Below, in pieces: positions 33,118 through 46,078 of a stretch of DNA of 64,000 nt. Within the stretch, counting starts at the first letter, position 1, and each line of letters starts with the position of its first letter. The position numbers were made by a program, and so were the translations under genes. This stretch comes from Sodiomyces alkalinus F11 (taxonomy: Eukaryota > Ascomycota > Sordariomycetes > Glomerellales > Plectosphaerellaceae), in assembly GCF_003711515.1 (NCBI RefSeq), contig NW_021167081.1, positions 2,598,483 through 2,662,482 on the forward strand, given 5' to 3'. The notes under the pieces are model-generated. The model had not been told where the DNA came from. It was given only the letters and a program-made list of their open reading frames with translations, and searched no databases.

Positions 33118-33840
33118 CGGTTTATAACACCTAAACAATAGATATTAATAGGCTCCCCTATACTACTACTTCAAAAAGCAATCACGATTTTAAGCACTCT
33201 TAAATAACTACTATTAACCTAATTAGAGTAATTAAGCTATTAGTTAACCTACTAATCTATTAATTAATTAATCTATAGATAAGTAAAGATATCTTTTAAC
33301 GTATCTAACGCCGACTAAAAGGCTGCTACTACCCTTATTAATTAGAGGGATTAGGTACCGTAGGAGTGCGCGATACGCAGTAAATCTACTATCTACTAGG
33401 ATAACTATCTTAGTCTAAATATTAGCGACGAGGAGGTAAACGTCTATCTATTACTTAAGCCTACGCCGCCTAATATTCGTAAATATAAAGCCCTTATCGT
33501 CGACCTCGAGGCTGAGGAGGCTACTTCGTTCTGTATTATCACAGTAAAGGACGATAACACTACTAATCCCTTACGCTAAAACCCTATCACGGCCGATGCT
33601 ACTACTACTACCGCTACTACCGCTACTACCACTGCCGCCGGTATAAAGAAGAAGACGCTCGCGCATAAGAAGACTACGACTATAACGAAGGAACTACTGA
33701 TTAAGATTATCCCTATGTCTAGTAGCGACCTCTCCGAGAAGGAACGCACGCGTTACCTATAAGATCGCTGTGTATATCGTGAGGAAAAGGGCGACTATAA
33801 TGCGTAATAAAAGGAGCTTAATAAGGTATCTAAGTATGCA
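33118..33840 (+). pseudogene. Copia-A 5' leader and gag fragment
   Basis: Leader with TTAATTAATTAATC (33257-33270, shared with other copies), then a gag frame from about 33372 (KST.Y..NYL segment). Next come an LLLKPTPPNIRKYK stretch (33447-33490), a Thr-codon run at 33595-33635, and KKKTLAHKKTTT (about 33645-33680). The copy is cut off near 33840, where the sequence changes character. The same gag start is seen at 63820 and, inverted, at 23150 and 50120. Confidence 0.75.
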
Positions 33841-34080
33841 CTAATGCTGGCCCGCTTTAAAGTCCGGCACTTCTTGGCAGCCTGCTTTTTGTACCGATAC
33901 TACCGCCCAGGCACCTTTTTCGGCTTTTTACAGTATTTTACAGGCGACTTCCTCCTATAGTATATAGGCTATCCTACCAGTATTCCTGTCTACTTTGTTA
34001 TATATGTGTTTTAGTCCGTTTTTAGGTATATATAGTAATAAAGACAGTGTAAATCGCGAGCAAATCTAACGACTACACTG
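33840..34080. other. Weakly mutated patch between repeats
   Basis: Unlike its flanks this stretch keeps several CpA and TpG dinucleotides (e.g. CTTCTTGGCAGCCTGC, 33871-33886). No gene recognised. A hairpin-like pair ACAGTGTA / TACACTGT (34043-34081) lies at its edge. Confidence 0.4.
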
Positions 34081-34139
34081 TGTAACAATGTACCGCGCCG
34101 TCTTTACTACTTCCTTATAGGATAAACAGAATAGAATAA

Positions 34140-34350
34140 AAGAAATCTACATAGAATAAGAATAATATAGAAAAGGATGTAGAAAATATGAAGATAAAGT
34201 TTAGATATAAGATAGGATAAAGATATAAAATAAGATAAATATAAAAGATAAGATATAAGATATAATATAAGATATGGATATGAGATAAGATAAAGATAAA
34301 GAATAAGATACAGAATAATCTATAATATAAAATAAATAGAATAAGATATA
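34140..34350 (+). repeat. Degenerate GATAA/ATAAGATA tract
   Basis: About 200 bp dominated by imperfect repeats of AGATA/GATAA/ATAAGATA. Simple-sequence DNA; GATA is the binding core of fungal GATA factors, but the array looks like a microsatellite. Confidence 0.7.
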
Positions 34351-34612
34351 GGCAGAGAATCGTATACTAAAGACTTCCGATAGGATATCTAGTTATTCTA
34401 GTATAGATAAACGGATTAAGCGGCTATAATACGAGCTATAATAGTAGTAGACTAGTTAATTAATCAATATAAAAACGCCGTTTTTACTATTTACGATCTT
34501 TACGATAAAAGGGATTAATTAAAGATTACGATTACAGGATTACTTAGGCGTTATAGGCGTTATATATATAGGATTAATTTAGCGCCGCCGGCTTAGTTAG
34601 TAGTTATAGCAG
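34351..34612. other. RIP'd sequence before the Copia-A copy 2 insertion
   Basis: No gene. Ends in GCAGGTGTT, which with AACACCTGC on the far side of Copia-A copy 2 forms an 18-bp palindrome in the reconstructed empty site. Confidence 0.5.
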
Positions 34613-34617
34613 GTGTT
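34613..34617. repeat. Copia-A copy 2 target duplication, left
   Basis: GTGTT, repeated exactly at 50683-50687. Confidence 0.85.
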
Positions 34618-34892
34618 TATCGCACGCCAAAATAGCACTTGTATAATTAACTTAATACAGTAGAAATCTCGTGTGTGTGTATTATATTAAATTATATCTA
34701 TATAAGTCTCTTATTCCCTTAATTTAAATAGTAAAGACTCTATTATAGGTACTGTATTATTTGGATCCTATCCGGTCTTTTCCGGTATCCTCCCTTATTA
34801 TATCCTGATACCCGAGGTCCCCGAGATCCGAAGCCCTTAGTCAGGCATAGATCCCATAGGGACCACGTCGTGGTCCGTATGCCTATACGATA
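34618..34892 (-). repeat. Copia-A copy 2 3' LTR
   Basis: 275 bp, mate of 50408-50682. Followed on + by TACCCCCTTAG, whose complement is the polypurine tract. Contains the palindrome GACCACGTCGTGGTC at 34861-34875. Confidence 0.9.
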
Positions 34893-35119
34893 TACCCCCT
34901 TAGTTAAGGTGGGTCTTCCCTAGATTAACTAACTAATTAGAGGCTTCGGTTTAAATCAAAAGTTCTTAACTTTTCTATCTTAAAATTAATAGTTAAGGGA
35001 AAACGCCCTCGTTAAAGGGATATAAATCCGCCCTCTTTAACCGTTGAATTTAACTCTATCTTAATTAGTTCCTCGATTCTAATTAACCGGATCTGCTTAA
35101 TCGGATCTATATCTCTCGG

Positions 35120-36643
35120 ATCTGCTACGCCCTCGGGGGCCTTTATTATCGTTACGGCTTTAGCGCGTTCGATCTCTTTATATAGTTATTTTAACTACTC
35201 GATACGATTCTTTTAGTCCGTTAAATTAAGCTATTACTATAGTCTTTTAATCCCTGCCTCCGGTAGTGTCTTTATTAAACCGTCCGCGATTATATCCTTG
35301 ATACTAACGTATATAACCTTAAAGAGGCCTTACTATACTAACTAGCACGCCTACTAATTTTAAATATCGACGTGCCGTAGACTTCTCCGTAGGCGTTATG
35401 CCTTCTTATTAATAAGGTTACTAGTCTACTAATTATCGTAGTGTAGCTATAGTTATTATTAATCTAGCCGAAGCTTTAAATCCCTTAATATCCGACTAAT
35501 AAATAACGTCTCCTTAGCCGCCTCGGTAAGATCGAGTAGTTCCGACTCTATTAACGGTATCGTAGCTATCGGTTACTTACCCGCCTTCTAGTTAATAGTG
35601 CTGCCGAAAAGCTTTATTATATATCTCTATAAACTCTTACGGTCTAGATTATCCCCGAAGGACGCGTCGCTTACGGTAAGGAAGAGTCCATCCCTACTAA
35701 ATTCCGGGTAGTAATACCTTCTATAATATAAGAATGATAGAACTTATTAAGCCCTCTTAAGGTAGTTAAAGAAGGGGTTAACGTTATATTAGGAAAGCTT
35801 CGAATAGGTAAACGCGATATCGGGTCTTATCACGATAGCGGTATACAGGATTAAATCTATTATGCCCTAATACTAATAGACCTCGGGACTTAACGTGCGT
35901 ATACTATCATGTAGTATTAACGGCTCTATAGATAATAGAACCTTTAATAGTCTTCGGTAAAGGATATCTACGTAGTATTTAACCGCGATCTTGTCTATAT
36001 AGGAGTATTATAATAACTATAACCTACGTGAGGCTCTATCGCTTAGAACCTTTATTTCTAGGAACTAACGGATTTCGTCGCCTCCTGATAACCTATAGCT
36101 TTATTTAAGGGCAGCCTTAAGGTTATCGGCGTTAGTCTTACGATATCTATAGTAGATAAGTCCAATATTGTTAACGTAGAAGAATAAGATTAAACTATCG
36201 CAGATTATAATATAGGGGTTATCAGGCACGGCCATAAATCCTATCTTCTATAGCGTTTCACTAAATTTCTCTTACTATAAGAGTAGCGATACCCTTAAGC
36301 CGAAAAGGACTTTCCGTAATAGCAAGACCTTACCTAGCACTTCGTAGCCTTATAGTATCTTTATAAACACTTCCTCTTTAAGGCTAGTATTAATAAACGC
36401 GTTAATGGCGTCGAATTACCGTATCTTTAAGTTAAATTAGGCGGCGATCGCTATTAGTATATAGAAGGACTACGAGGCTAATATAGCGGCGTAGTTATCT
36501 TTAGTTTCTAACCGTTTTTATTAATCTCCTTATACTATAAGGCGTGCCTTACACTTAAGGAGGGTGCTATCCTTATTAGGTTTATAAGTATATACCTATC
36601 TATAGGCGAGGACTTATAACTTAGTAGCCTAATCACCGCCTAC
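35120..36643 (-). pseudogene. Copia-A copy 2 pol, reverse transcriptase/RNase H part
   Basis: Minus strand, colinear with 17850-19370 of copy 1. The catalytic box reads FFYVNNIG (36164-36184), where both Asp of YVDD have become Asn, a change explained by TpG to TpA mutation. The copia C-terminal signature (HVDI.N, DIIADGL.KALPEAG) is at 35255-35380. Interrupted at 36644 by the Gypsy-2 insertion; the rest of the frame resumes at 46436. Confidence 0.8.
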
Positions 36644-36648
36644 CTCTT
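36644..36648. repeat. Gypsy-2 target duplication, left
   Basis: CTCTT, repeated exactly at 46431-46435. Confidence 0.85.
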
Positions 36649-37000
36649 TAATACGCCCTAGGACACCTCCGAGTATACCTCGGTATGCTATAGGCGTACC
36701 TCAGAGGTACTATAGTATACACTATAGCACCCACGTGGTATATCGTGGATACCTTCGGTATACACTATAGAGTCCACGGGATACCTTAGGGCACCCGGAG
36801 TATTATATACGTAGATACCGAGGATCCTACGGGGTTTACCCGTGGGTATATTAGGTCCCGGGGGCGCGCCCCCGTCTAGCTTAGAGAAGATATCTTATTT
36901 TACTACTATTTACGGTACTCTAAGGGTACCCCTTAGAAATCCTGGCTCCTAGGTCCTATAGTACTGGCTGGCCAGATATATACCTAGTTAGGGTATATTA
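36649..37000 (+). repeat. Gypsy-2 5' LTR
   Basis: 352 bp, TAATACGCCC...GGGTATATTA (RIP forms of TG...CA). The interior starts AATAGTAGTAACTAAG, the same primer-site sequence as in Gypsy-1. Its 3' part shares ATAGTACTGGCTGGCCAG with the Gypsy-1 LTR, so the two families are related. Confidence 0.9.
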
Positions 37001-37148
37001 AATAGTAGTAACTAAGTTTTATGCGAGGTTTACGTACTGATATTTTACGAAAGCTGCGCGACGCCACCGTGTCCGTTATAGTTACTAAGTAAAATAGCTT
37101 AACCGCTTATCGCTAGACGAAAACGCCTTCCTTATAATAGGTTTAGAC

Positions 37149-39500
37149 GTGGAGTATATAAAGGAACCACTATCCATAGGTCGTATCCCGTTAAATACTA
37201 TCTATACCGCCTTTATAACGACTATTAGCCGTAGAACCCTAAAGCTCCGAATTATAACCGACGCTAACCCCGCCGATAATATTCACCGCCTCCGGGACTT
37301 TAAAGGAACGAGGAATATCGTTAAGATAGTTAACGATTATCCCGATTTAGCCGAGGAATCCCTTTCGCTTAAGGTTCTCGCCCTACTTCGCATTACTAAG
37401 TAAGCCTATAATCTCCTTAGCCTACCTAATACTAGCGGCGCCTTAACCTTAAGAGAAAGAACCACGGCTTTAAGATCTACTAAGGAACCTATATACCCTT
37501 AGATATAGATCACGATACTAGCGAAATTTATTAACGCTATATCTAAATAGCTAAATAAGGAATCTTATTACTGGGAACTCCTTATAAGGCCCGGCCGAAC
37601 TCGGGATTTTAAGGGAAAATAACCTATCTATCCTTTTACCGCCGGTCCTAAACTTCTGACTATTAAGCTAGAACCCGACTATAATAACGTAGGTATAGGG
37701 CTAAGCTTATTACCCCTATACTCTATTATAAGTGTAATAGTCGGCGGATTCCCGGAAAATAAAGGGGATATACTACGCCCTTTTATCGAGTAACGTATTC
37801 ACTAATACTCTAACTCGTCTTTCTTACCGATATTAGCCGCTAATACTATTTCTAATACTACTAACCGCTAATCTTTTACTATAAACCGCTATACTACTAA
37901 GTCTACCTACTATTCGCTAACCGTAGACGATAAGGATAAAGACTATAGCCTAACCCTATTAGATATTATCTATATTCCCGTAACCACGAATACCGGAGGA
38001 AACTCCGGAAGCCGCGGGGACTATACCGGTCCTAATAGTATATAAGGCCACGCCGCTAATAGTTAAGGGAGGCCTTTAGATAGCGGCAGTAAAGACTAAG
38101 GATAAGGTAATTAGGGGAATACCCTTAGTATCCCCGGTTAAAGTGGCTAGGATAGCGCGCTAAACGCGTTTAATAATTAAGGCGTAAGCCCGTAATAGCC
38201 GTTCATATACGTCCGACCGGCTAACCTCGCCGTGTTTATCGCGTAGAGTACCGCTAATTTCCGAAGCGACTAAACGCCCTTAAGTAACTACCGCTTTAAG
38301 GCCGATAACCTCGGCTATTTTAACCCTCCTTAGTATTTCTTTACCGAAGAGGATATACGTATTAAGGAAACTAAGCTTATCTTTATAGATATTTACTATT
38401 TTACTAACGCTATCGAGTAATACGCCGGTTTAAGCGATAACTATAAGCGAAGCGTACCCCGTAGCCTATTATAATACCTCCTTAGTAAAGCGTCCGTATA
38501 GTTTATAAGTCTTAATATAGGCCGCCGAGAATTCTTTAATAAAGATACTATTATAGCTAATTAGATAAAGGCTCTTTACGAAAGATTTAGGCTCCCGCGC
38601 GAAGAAGCTAAGTATAAAGTTCGCCGATAAAAGTATACCTTAGAAGATATAGTACTCCGCCACGATATCCGTGTATTCGCCGATAAGGTTATTCGCCTAG
38701 CTAAGGCCGCCGATAAGCCTAAGGAAAAGCTCCTATCTATTATCTAGGATAAGCTTAACGCGAACCTAGCGGCTATTATAGTATAACCTAGGCCCTTTAT
38801 CCGCTAGATAGACTTTATAACTGCTTTTACTAATTAAATACTTAGATAATACTAAAACTATCCTTAGGGAGGTTAGAAGTACCTTATTAGTCACTATAGT
38901 CTCCCGAGGACTAACCAGGATACCCGTAGACTATACGGCGCCTCGCCTAGAGTTTATATGTAGCTACCCGCTCCACGGTATTATAACTAATAATCTAGCC
39001 CTATACCGTAACGCCGCTATACGCTATAACCTAACCGTCGCTCTCTTAATCTAAGCTAGTTCCACCATAACGACTTACTATACGCCTTACCTACGCTAAA
39101 CGCTAATCGCTTCGTAAATAATAAAGGTTAACGCCTACTAACTAATAACGCGAATAACTAGTCTAACCGCCGATTTTAAGACTATCGCTAAGAGAGACTA
39201 TATAAACTTATCTATATAGCTACCGAGGACTCTATAGGACCTATATTAAAAGACGACGCTAACGCGGAGCTAGAAGATAAGTACAACTATTAGGACGAAG
39301 ACTCTAAGGGCTTTATAGTATTATATAAGGATAGCGCAGATAACGAGAAAAGTTAATAACTATACTAAATTACTAATAGACCCGGTTTTATACCTAAATA
39401 TTCCGATCTCTACTAGGTACGCTAAGAGTATAGTAAATACTATACGAATATAAGATCTAACGCCGAAACTATCTATTATAAGAAACACTATCGCTAGCTA
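37149..39500 (+). pseudogene. Gypsy-2 gag
   Basis: The + strand starts with an open stretch of 84 codons (37149-37403, MEYIKEPLSIGR...). The main gag segment is around 38310-38900 and shows YFFTEEDIRI, IDIYYFTNAIE, LYERF.LP and YTLEDIV, matching the fungal gypsy capsid pattern of a helical domain with a conserved aromatic core. No clear CCHC knuckle was found. Many TAG/TAA codons interrupt it. Confidence 0.65.
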
Positions 39501-39589
39501 TACTTACCGGCGGACTAAGGTAAATAAGACTCTCCCTTAATTAACGGCGCTTTCTAGGAAATACAGGATCCTACTAAGGGCCCCTATAA

Positions 39590-42500
39590 GTATATATATA
39601 CCTGGATCTAAGCCCGTAGCACGCTAACAGGTAAGCCGTTCGAAATTTATATCGACTTAGGAGCCTCCCGCTATATAATAAGCTAGTAGCTCTTTAGTCG
39701 ATTTACCGATAAATAAGTCGATTCTACTAAACGCGCTGTTTTTTAGGGCATAAGATCGATAAAGACCCGAGGATAGGCTACCTTTACCGTGCTAGTCCGT
39801 GGTATAGTAAGTAAAGATACACGGATTAGCCGCTTATACGTAGGAGCCTAGATCGTTCTTAGGCTTAACGCCGGTCTACTCCTAGGATAAGAGTTTAATT
39901 ATCCTAATAGCCTGGATATTCTTAATACGCGGGACGCTATTCGTGTTAGCGCTTACTAGGATCTTCTAGTATTAGCTTAAATATTCGCTAAACGCTCGCC
40001 GGTTTAGCAGAAGCTTAAATCCGCCAAGAAGACTATAATTCTACCCCGGTAATATAGATTAGTTCCGATTAAAAAGCCGGACGTTAATATTAACTCTATA
40101 GAGTTTACGCCCGATATCACAGGATCCCCTAATCTACTTCTACGGGATTAGTCAGGCATACTAATCTTTAACGCCGGCGACTAGCCCTTGGTTATTCTAT
40201 AAAGCGTTAGACTAGGCTATATTAAGCCCTTTTACGTAGACGGTTACTTCTACGCCGAACGCGATAATACTCGCGATATCCTAATAAAGCGTATGAAAGT
40301 CGTGGAACCCTAAGGAGCTATAACGAAAGGCGATCTTTCCGAGGGTATATTACGCCTAAGGGGAAACTAGGTATCGCTAAAAGCCCCGACGCTCCTATAG
40401 AGACTACTAAGGAAAGCGTAATAATCTACCACTAAAAGGGCCGGATTATCCGTCGCTTTGCTAAGATCGTGGAGAAATACCCTAAGGTATAGACCGATTA
40501 AGGCGTTATTAATATACCTCCTAAGAAATATATACGGATTCCCCTAATTAATAGGTAGTATAACTAAAAGATTAGTTAAAAAGCGTACCCGCTTAGCCGC
40601 GACGATAAGTAGTTCCTAGATAAAACCCTTAATAAGCTTTATAATTAAGGATATATAGAATAGCTAATATAGCCTACGCCCTTTAGCGTACCCGTGTTTA
40701 TCGTATAGTATACTATAAATAGTAAACGTAAAGGCCGGATAATAGTCAATCTTCGTGCCCTAAATAAGGTTATTATCCCCGATACGTATCCTATACTATT
40801 ATTAGATAAGGTTATCCGCCGTCTTCGCGGAAAGAGGTTTATTTCCGTGGGCAACGCCTAAGCCTTCTTCTACTAATTCCCGGTATATAAGCTATATCGC
40901 GAATAGTTTATTATGATCTTATACCGAGGATAGGAATATTCTAAGGTTACTCTTATAGGTTTCCGTAATTCCCCGGCGTATATTTAGCAGTATATAGATA
41001 AGCTCCTTTAGCTATATAAGGAGTTCGCCGTGGCCTTTATCGATAATATCGTAATCGCCTCGGATGCTAAAGGCGAGCACGCCGCCTACCTAAAGTCTAT
41101 TGTATCCCTTTTTAATTGGAAAAGGATATCTATCTCCCCTAATAAGTCCTTTATCGCGTATTTATTGGTTTAGCTACTAGGATTTAAGGTTAACGCCCTT
41201 AGTCTATCGAATACTAAGGAACGTATAATGGCCCTTTATAAGGTGCTACCTCCGAAATCTCTTTAAGCGCTAGAATAATAGATCGCTATAACCGGCTAGC
41301 TCCGGCACTTTATTCTACGGTTTTCCTACCGTATTAGTCCGTTATAGTACCGGAAAACCACTATCCTCGCCGAGGTATAGAAGCTAGGGAAAGACACGGG
41401 ATAAGCTCGTAAAGCGTATACTAGGCACGCCGTATTTAAACCGACCGCCGAAAAGTTAGCCGTATTTAAGGATACCACGGATACTCTTACCTTAAATATT
41501 TATCTTTTCCACCACGATCCTATAAAGATCCTCTTTATTTAGCTTAATACCTTTAAGGAATACGGCTTTTTCGCTATGCTCTTCTAGCTAACCGATAAAT
41601 CCGAATAGCTCGCTAAGGGAACTATCTATAAGACCTTAGTCCGCCCGGTGCTTTATATTAGTAAAGGGCTTAACGCCGCTAAGTAAAAGTATTAGCCGAC
41701 CGAGCTAGAGGTTACCTATCTTATCTAGGTAGTCCATAAGACCCGGACTATTATCTAGTCCGCCCGCCAGAATCCGACTATTATTCTAATAGACTATATA
41801 GCTATTATAGGTATTATAAAGTTAATAGCGCTAGCTAGCACTAATAAGGCCCGGCTAAATATAAAGCTTATTCTCTCCTCCGAATTCCTTAGCTAGTTCT
41901 AACTAAACTACCGCTATATCCCTAGTAAGATAAATATAGTGGCCGACGCCTTATTACGGCTTTTTACCGCGGATACGGTAGAAAAGGGAGATAATAAGGG
42001 AGAGCTTAAAAGGATTTAGTGCGATTAAGTAATCTATTACTTTAGCGAGCTAAAAATAGATCCGGATATAAGATAAAGGATTAACGATAATTACGTTAAT
42101 TAATAATCCACGGTAGGCTCCTTTACTTACTTAGGTAAAAGACTATTCGTCCGCGGTTAAGATTCTTTTCGAGGAGGATAATAGCCTAGTATACTATATA
42201 GAATAAAACGGTAAACGCCGTCTTTATATACTATTCGCCCTATATTAGGAATTTATCTACGCCGCCTATAATAAACGCTACTATTTCGGCGCTAAGCGTA
42301 CCTAGTATAACCTTATTAGTTAATTCGCTATCCCTACGTTATATAAGGAGGTAAAGTCTTATATCGCTAATTATTCGGTCTACGCTACTAACTAAATAAA
42401 CCGCTAGTATCCCCTTAGCGAAATATAGCCTATCCTAATACCGCTAATCCCCTTTTATACTATCGTTATAGACTTTATTATCGGTTTAACCGAGGTCCCC

Positions 42501-43720
42501 TTAGCCGGCTCTCCCTAGTAAAGGGAGGGCTTCCCTTTATTCGACTCGCTTCTAACCGTAACCGAAAAGTTTACTAAGGCGACCTTACTTATTCTAGACT
42601 ATAGTATATATACCACTAAGGACTAAGCCTTATTATTACTCTAAGCGCTTTAGTTAGGTAATTAGGGTATCCCCCGGTCTATTATCTCTAACCGTAACCC
42701 TAAGTTCCTCTCGGACTTCTAGTAAGCGCTCTAAAAGGCCACCGGTATAACGCTAAGGTTTTTAACGGCGTAGTATCCCTAGACAGATAGCCTATCTAAG
42801 CGTAAAAACTAGATAGTTAAGATCTCTATCCGTATATTTCTCGCCGATAACCTAAGCATTCTATAAACTAAGGTAATCGTGTCGTTATAGTTTAACTTTA
42901 ATAACGCCTTTAGCGAGGTACTCGGCTATATACCGAATAAGATACTATACGGCACGAAGACTAATGGTCCCCTTAATCTTATCGGTAAAGCTAGTCCCTA
43001 AATCTCCCGGGAGATACTCTAGGAAGACGCTAAGCTCGTTATCGCTATAGCCTAGATATATATAAAGTGGCTATATAATAAAAAGCACTATAATATTGGG
43101 TTTGCCCCGGGCGACCTTATATATATCCGGCTTAGTAATAGTTATCATCTGCCCGGTAAGCCGTCTACGAAGATCGGTTAATAACGAATAGGCCCGTTTA
43201 AGGTGATTAAGCAGGTAACGCTATTAGTATACTACCTCGACTTACCGGGAACGCTTAATATATACCTAATAATTAGTATCGCCTAGGTACTACTAGTAAA
43301 GAACCCCGGTAAGGTCTTATTCCCCGGCCGGAACGTTAATAGAGGGCCGGTAAACACCGAAGACTAGGACGGCGACCGGCAGCGTAACCCGTATAAGCAC
43401 TATAAGGTAAGAGCTATCCTAGATAAGAGAGTTACCCGTAAAGGGCGAGGTTAGTCTTATATAGAATATTTAGTGCGATAGAAGGGATAGCTAGCTTACT
43501 AGACTATATAAATACCGTAAAAAGCTATAGAGGCGTAGGAGTTGATCGATGCCTTCAAGGGGAAATAAAAGACCTTAGTTAACCTAAGGATAGCCTTAAA
43601 GAAAACGGAACCTCTAAAGGTCTTATAACCGGGCGACGTTAAAGAACTAAAGAAACTATAGCGTATACTAAGGGTCACCGAGGTATCTTAAGATACGCCG
43701 GGAACGCGATATAAAAACGT
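39590..43720 (+). pseudogene. Gypsy-2 pol: protease, RT, RNase H, integrase, chromodomain
   Basis: Protease active-site motif as IDLGAS (39650-39667, from D-T/S-G-A-S). Reverse transcriptase: VNLRALNKVIIPDTYPI (about 40743-40795) and FIDNIVIAS (41036-41062, from the F.DDI box, one Asp now Asn). RNase H-like region: NTFKEYGFFAMLF at 41546-41585, where functional copies have D.S. Then NIVADALLRLF (41935-41965). Integrase: zinc-binding remnant at 42240-42410, core from IDFIIGL (42467) and VTEKFTKATL (42545-42580), with AQHPQTDSL-like at 42765-42800. Chromodomain at about 43410-43560 (ILDKRVTRKGRG, IEYLVR.KG). All catalytic boxes are damaged. Confidence 0.88.
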
Positions 43721-44199
43721 TATCGCCGCCCCGGGTAACCCCGAGCGTACGGCAGAAATAGGCTTATAACCTATGTATACCTTCTATTAACCACCGTAAT
43801 GACTATAGTTACCACGGCGTTCGGCTAAGTAGTAAAAAAAAAATACTATACTTATAATACTTAAGTTTCTTTTCTTCGCTTCCCTCCCCTTTTCCTTACC
43901 ACCACGACCTCGATTACTAGGCTTATTAAGATAGTTTACTAGTCTTTACCGTTGCCCTATTATATATTTTATCGTTATATAACGTATACCTCCTTATCTT
44001 TTACTTTTATATAACGCGAACTATCCTCTTTTATCCTCCTTATACCGCCCCGATAATCCGGAACCGCGCTACCACCTATATACTTCGCGGTATAGGCTCT
44101 AAGCTCTTACTAGCCGTCTAAAGACTAAGATTACCGTGACCTTTTCGAATATACCTTTTAGAACCCTAAGAAGCCGGGTACTAGTTTTACTAAAGCCGG

Positions 44200-45720
44200 A
44201 TACTACCGCGCCGTCACGCTCTACGGTAGGGAAAAAAGACTAGAACACGAGCTTAGCGCCCTCGGTAAACGCTTCGCGGAGTGGAAGTAGTCCTACGAGA
44301 GTACACTACGCGAGTTCCGACTATATACTAAGGCCTAAGGCTATCTAAACCTAGAGACACGGGAGTTAGATCGTATAGTGTTCGTGCCTACGGAGTATCC
44401 TAAGGTAAATAGTAAGATTACGTAGTAAGAAGCTAAGGACCTTATACGACGATTTCCTGAGCCGGACTACCTACTAAACGCTAACGCTAAGTTAGTATCT
44501 TAGGAACGACTATAAGTCACGTATAAGGACTACTTAGAAATAGTCCGTAACCCGGATACACCCTATAACTACGCGGGAAAGTTTACTAAGACGCCTTAGT
44601 CTAACCGTATAGTTAGTTTCGATTCCCTTAGTCTTAGCTCCGGTCCCCGGTTAGCCGTATACGTCGCCTTAGACGCTAAGGCTAGCCTCGTGGAATCTAT
44701 AGCGGGACTATTATCTACTATCGCTATATAGCCTAAAACGCCGGTAAAGTTAGTAAGCACTATAGTTCTAGGGTTTATACTCTAGTATATCCAGGACTAT
44801 ATATACCTCTCTAAAGCGGTATATAACATTGATCTATTAGAGAAGGATATAGATAAACTATACCCCGAGCTAAGGGCGTACTTTAAGGAATATACCCGGT
44901 AAGCTAACGTTACTAATAAGCTTATCCGTAAGTATATACACGGTCTGCCTACTATTAAGGGGAAGGTAGTAGCACCTACTATACTATCGGTTAAAGACTT
45001 CCTGGCTATAGTACGCGTCGGCGAAAAGCCTAAGCTAACGCCGACTACTAAATATACCGCGCCGTATAACAAGAAGATAGAGCCTCCTGCTAGAAGGGTT
45101 ATAGGAGATACTAGCACTAACTAAGCCCTATAGGATATTATTAAGAATTTCGTTAACCGTCTACGGATCCCGCGTCTTTAGCTTACCTAGGAGATAGCTA
45201 TTTCCGGTAAGTAACGCGTAACTATCCTTAAGTAGCGGGACTACGCTATCGCGCTACTAATCCCCGCCGCTAAATTTATCGCCGTAATTATCTCGGAGGG
45301 ACTCGTTAAAAACGATACGTAAAACGCCGTAGTACTACTATAGCTCCTAATAATATAGCGTATAGGCCGTATAGTTACCGTGGCTCCTTTTACGGCCGAT
45401 AGCGACCTTGCTAATACCCGCTAAGACACGTTAATAGATAGGATTATATCGGATCGAGAAAAGGCTATCACTACTATCTAATACTATATAGCCCTAAAAT
45501 ATATATAGACTAACCGCGAGCTAAGGAAGTTAGATAACGCTTATATCCACGACCACGCCGCGGTAGACGCCTATACCGCTAATATTACTATAGAAAAAGC
45601 GGCCGCGATACTTTTTACGCCCCTAGCGGAATAGGGAATTCCGATAAAGTAAGTCGCCCCGGTTATCGTAGAGGAGGAGGAAATCACTATAATTAACTAA
45701 CTATACGGCTAGGTTAATTA
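44200..45720 (+). pseudogene. Gypsy-2 extra 3' ORF, function unknown
   Basis: A + strand frame of about 500 codons, coherent if TAG/TAA are read as mutated Gln/Trp, lies between pol and the 3' LTR. It is rich in Lys, Glu, Leu and Ile with heptad-like stretches (e.g. EKRLEHELSALGKRFAEWK, 44233-44289), suggesting coiled coil near its start. An aromatic acidic helix KDIDKLYPELRAYFKEY is at about 44847-44897, and an acidic VEEEE is near 45670. It has no retroviral enzyme or zinc-knuckle motif. Standard Ty3/gypsy elements end after integrase/chromodomain, so this is an accessory gene of unknown role (envelope-like, regulatory or captured). No membrane segment or signal peptide is evident. Confidence 0.5.
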
Positions 45721-46078
45721 GGCACGGGGGAGGTTTAGATTTTACCACGGTACACGGTGATATAGTATAATACGAGGTTTAGTATATTAGGTTTTATTTT
45801 TTGTATTTTTTTTCTTCGCTTTTATTTTCTAGCCGGGATATACCCGGTAAATTCTATTCTTTTACACCGTGTTCCCTATTATACCTAGGGATCGGAATAT
45901 TATATTGGGTAGCCACGACAGCGGCTATTATTAGGGCGCCGCCGAAGATTACCCTTTCCTTCTATTATCTCCTAACTACACTATAGTTTACTAGTATAAC
46001 CGTAACATGCCTTTAGCGAGGCTATCGTAGTTACTAAGGGAAGCCCGCTGGATATAGGGCTTCCTCGCCCAGGGTAAT

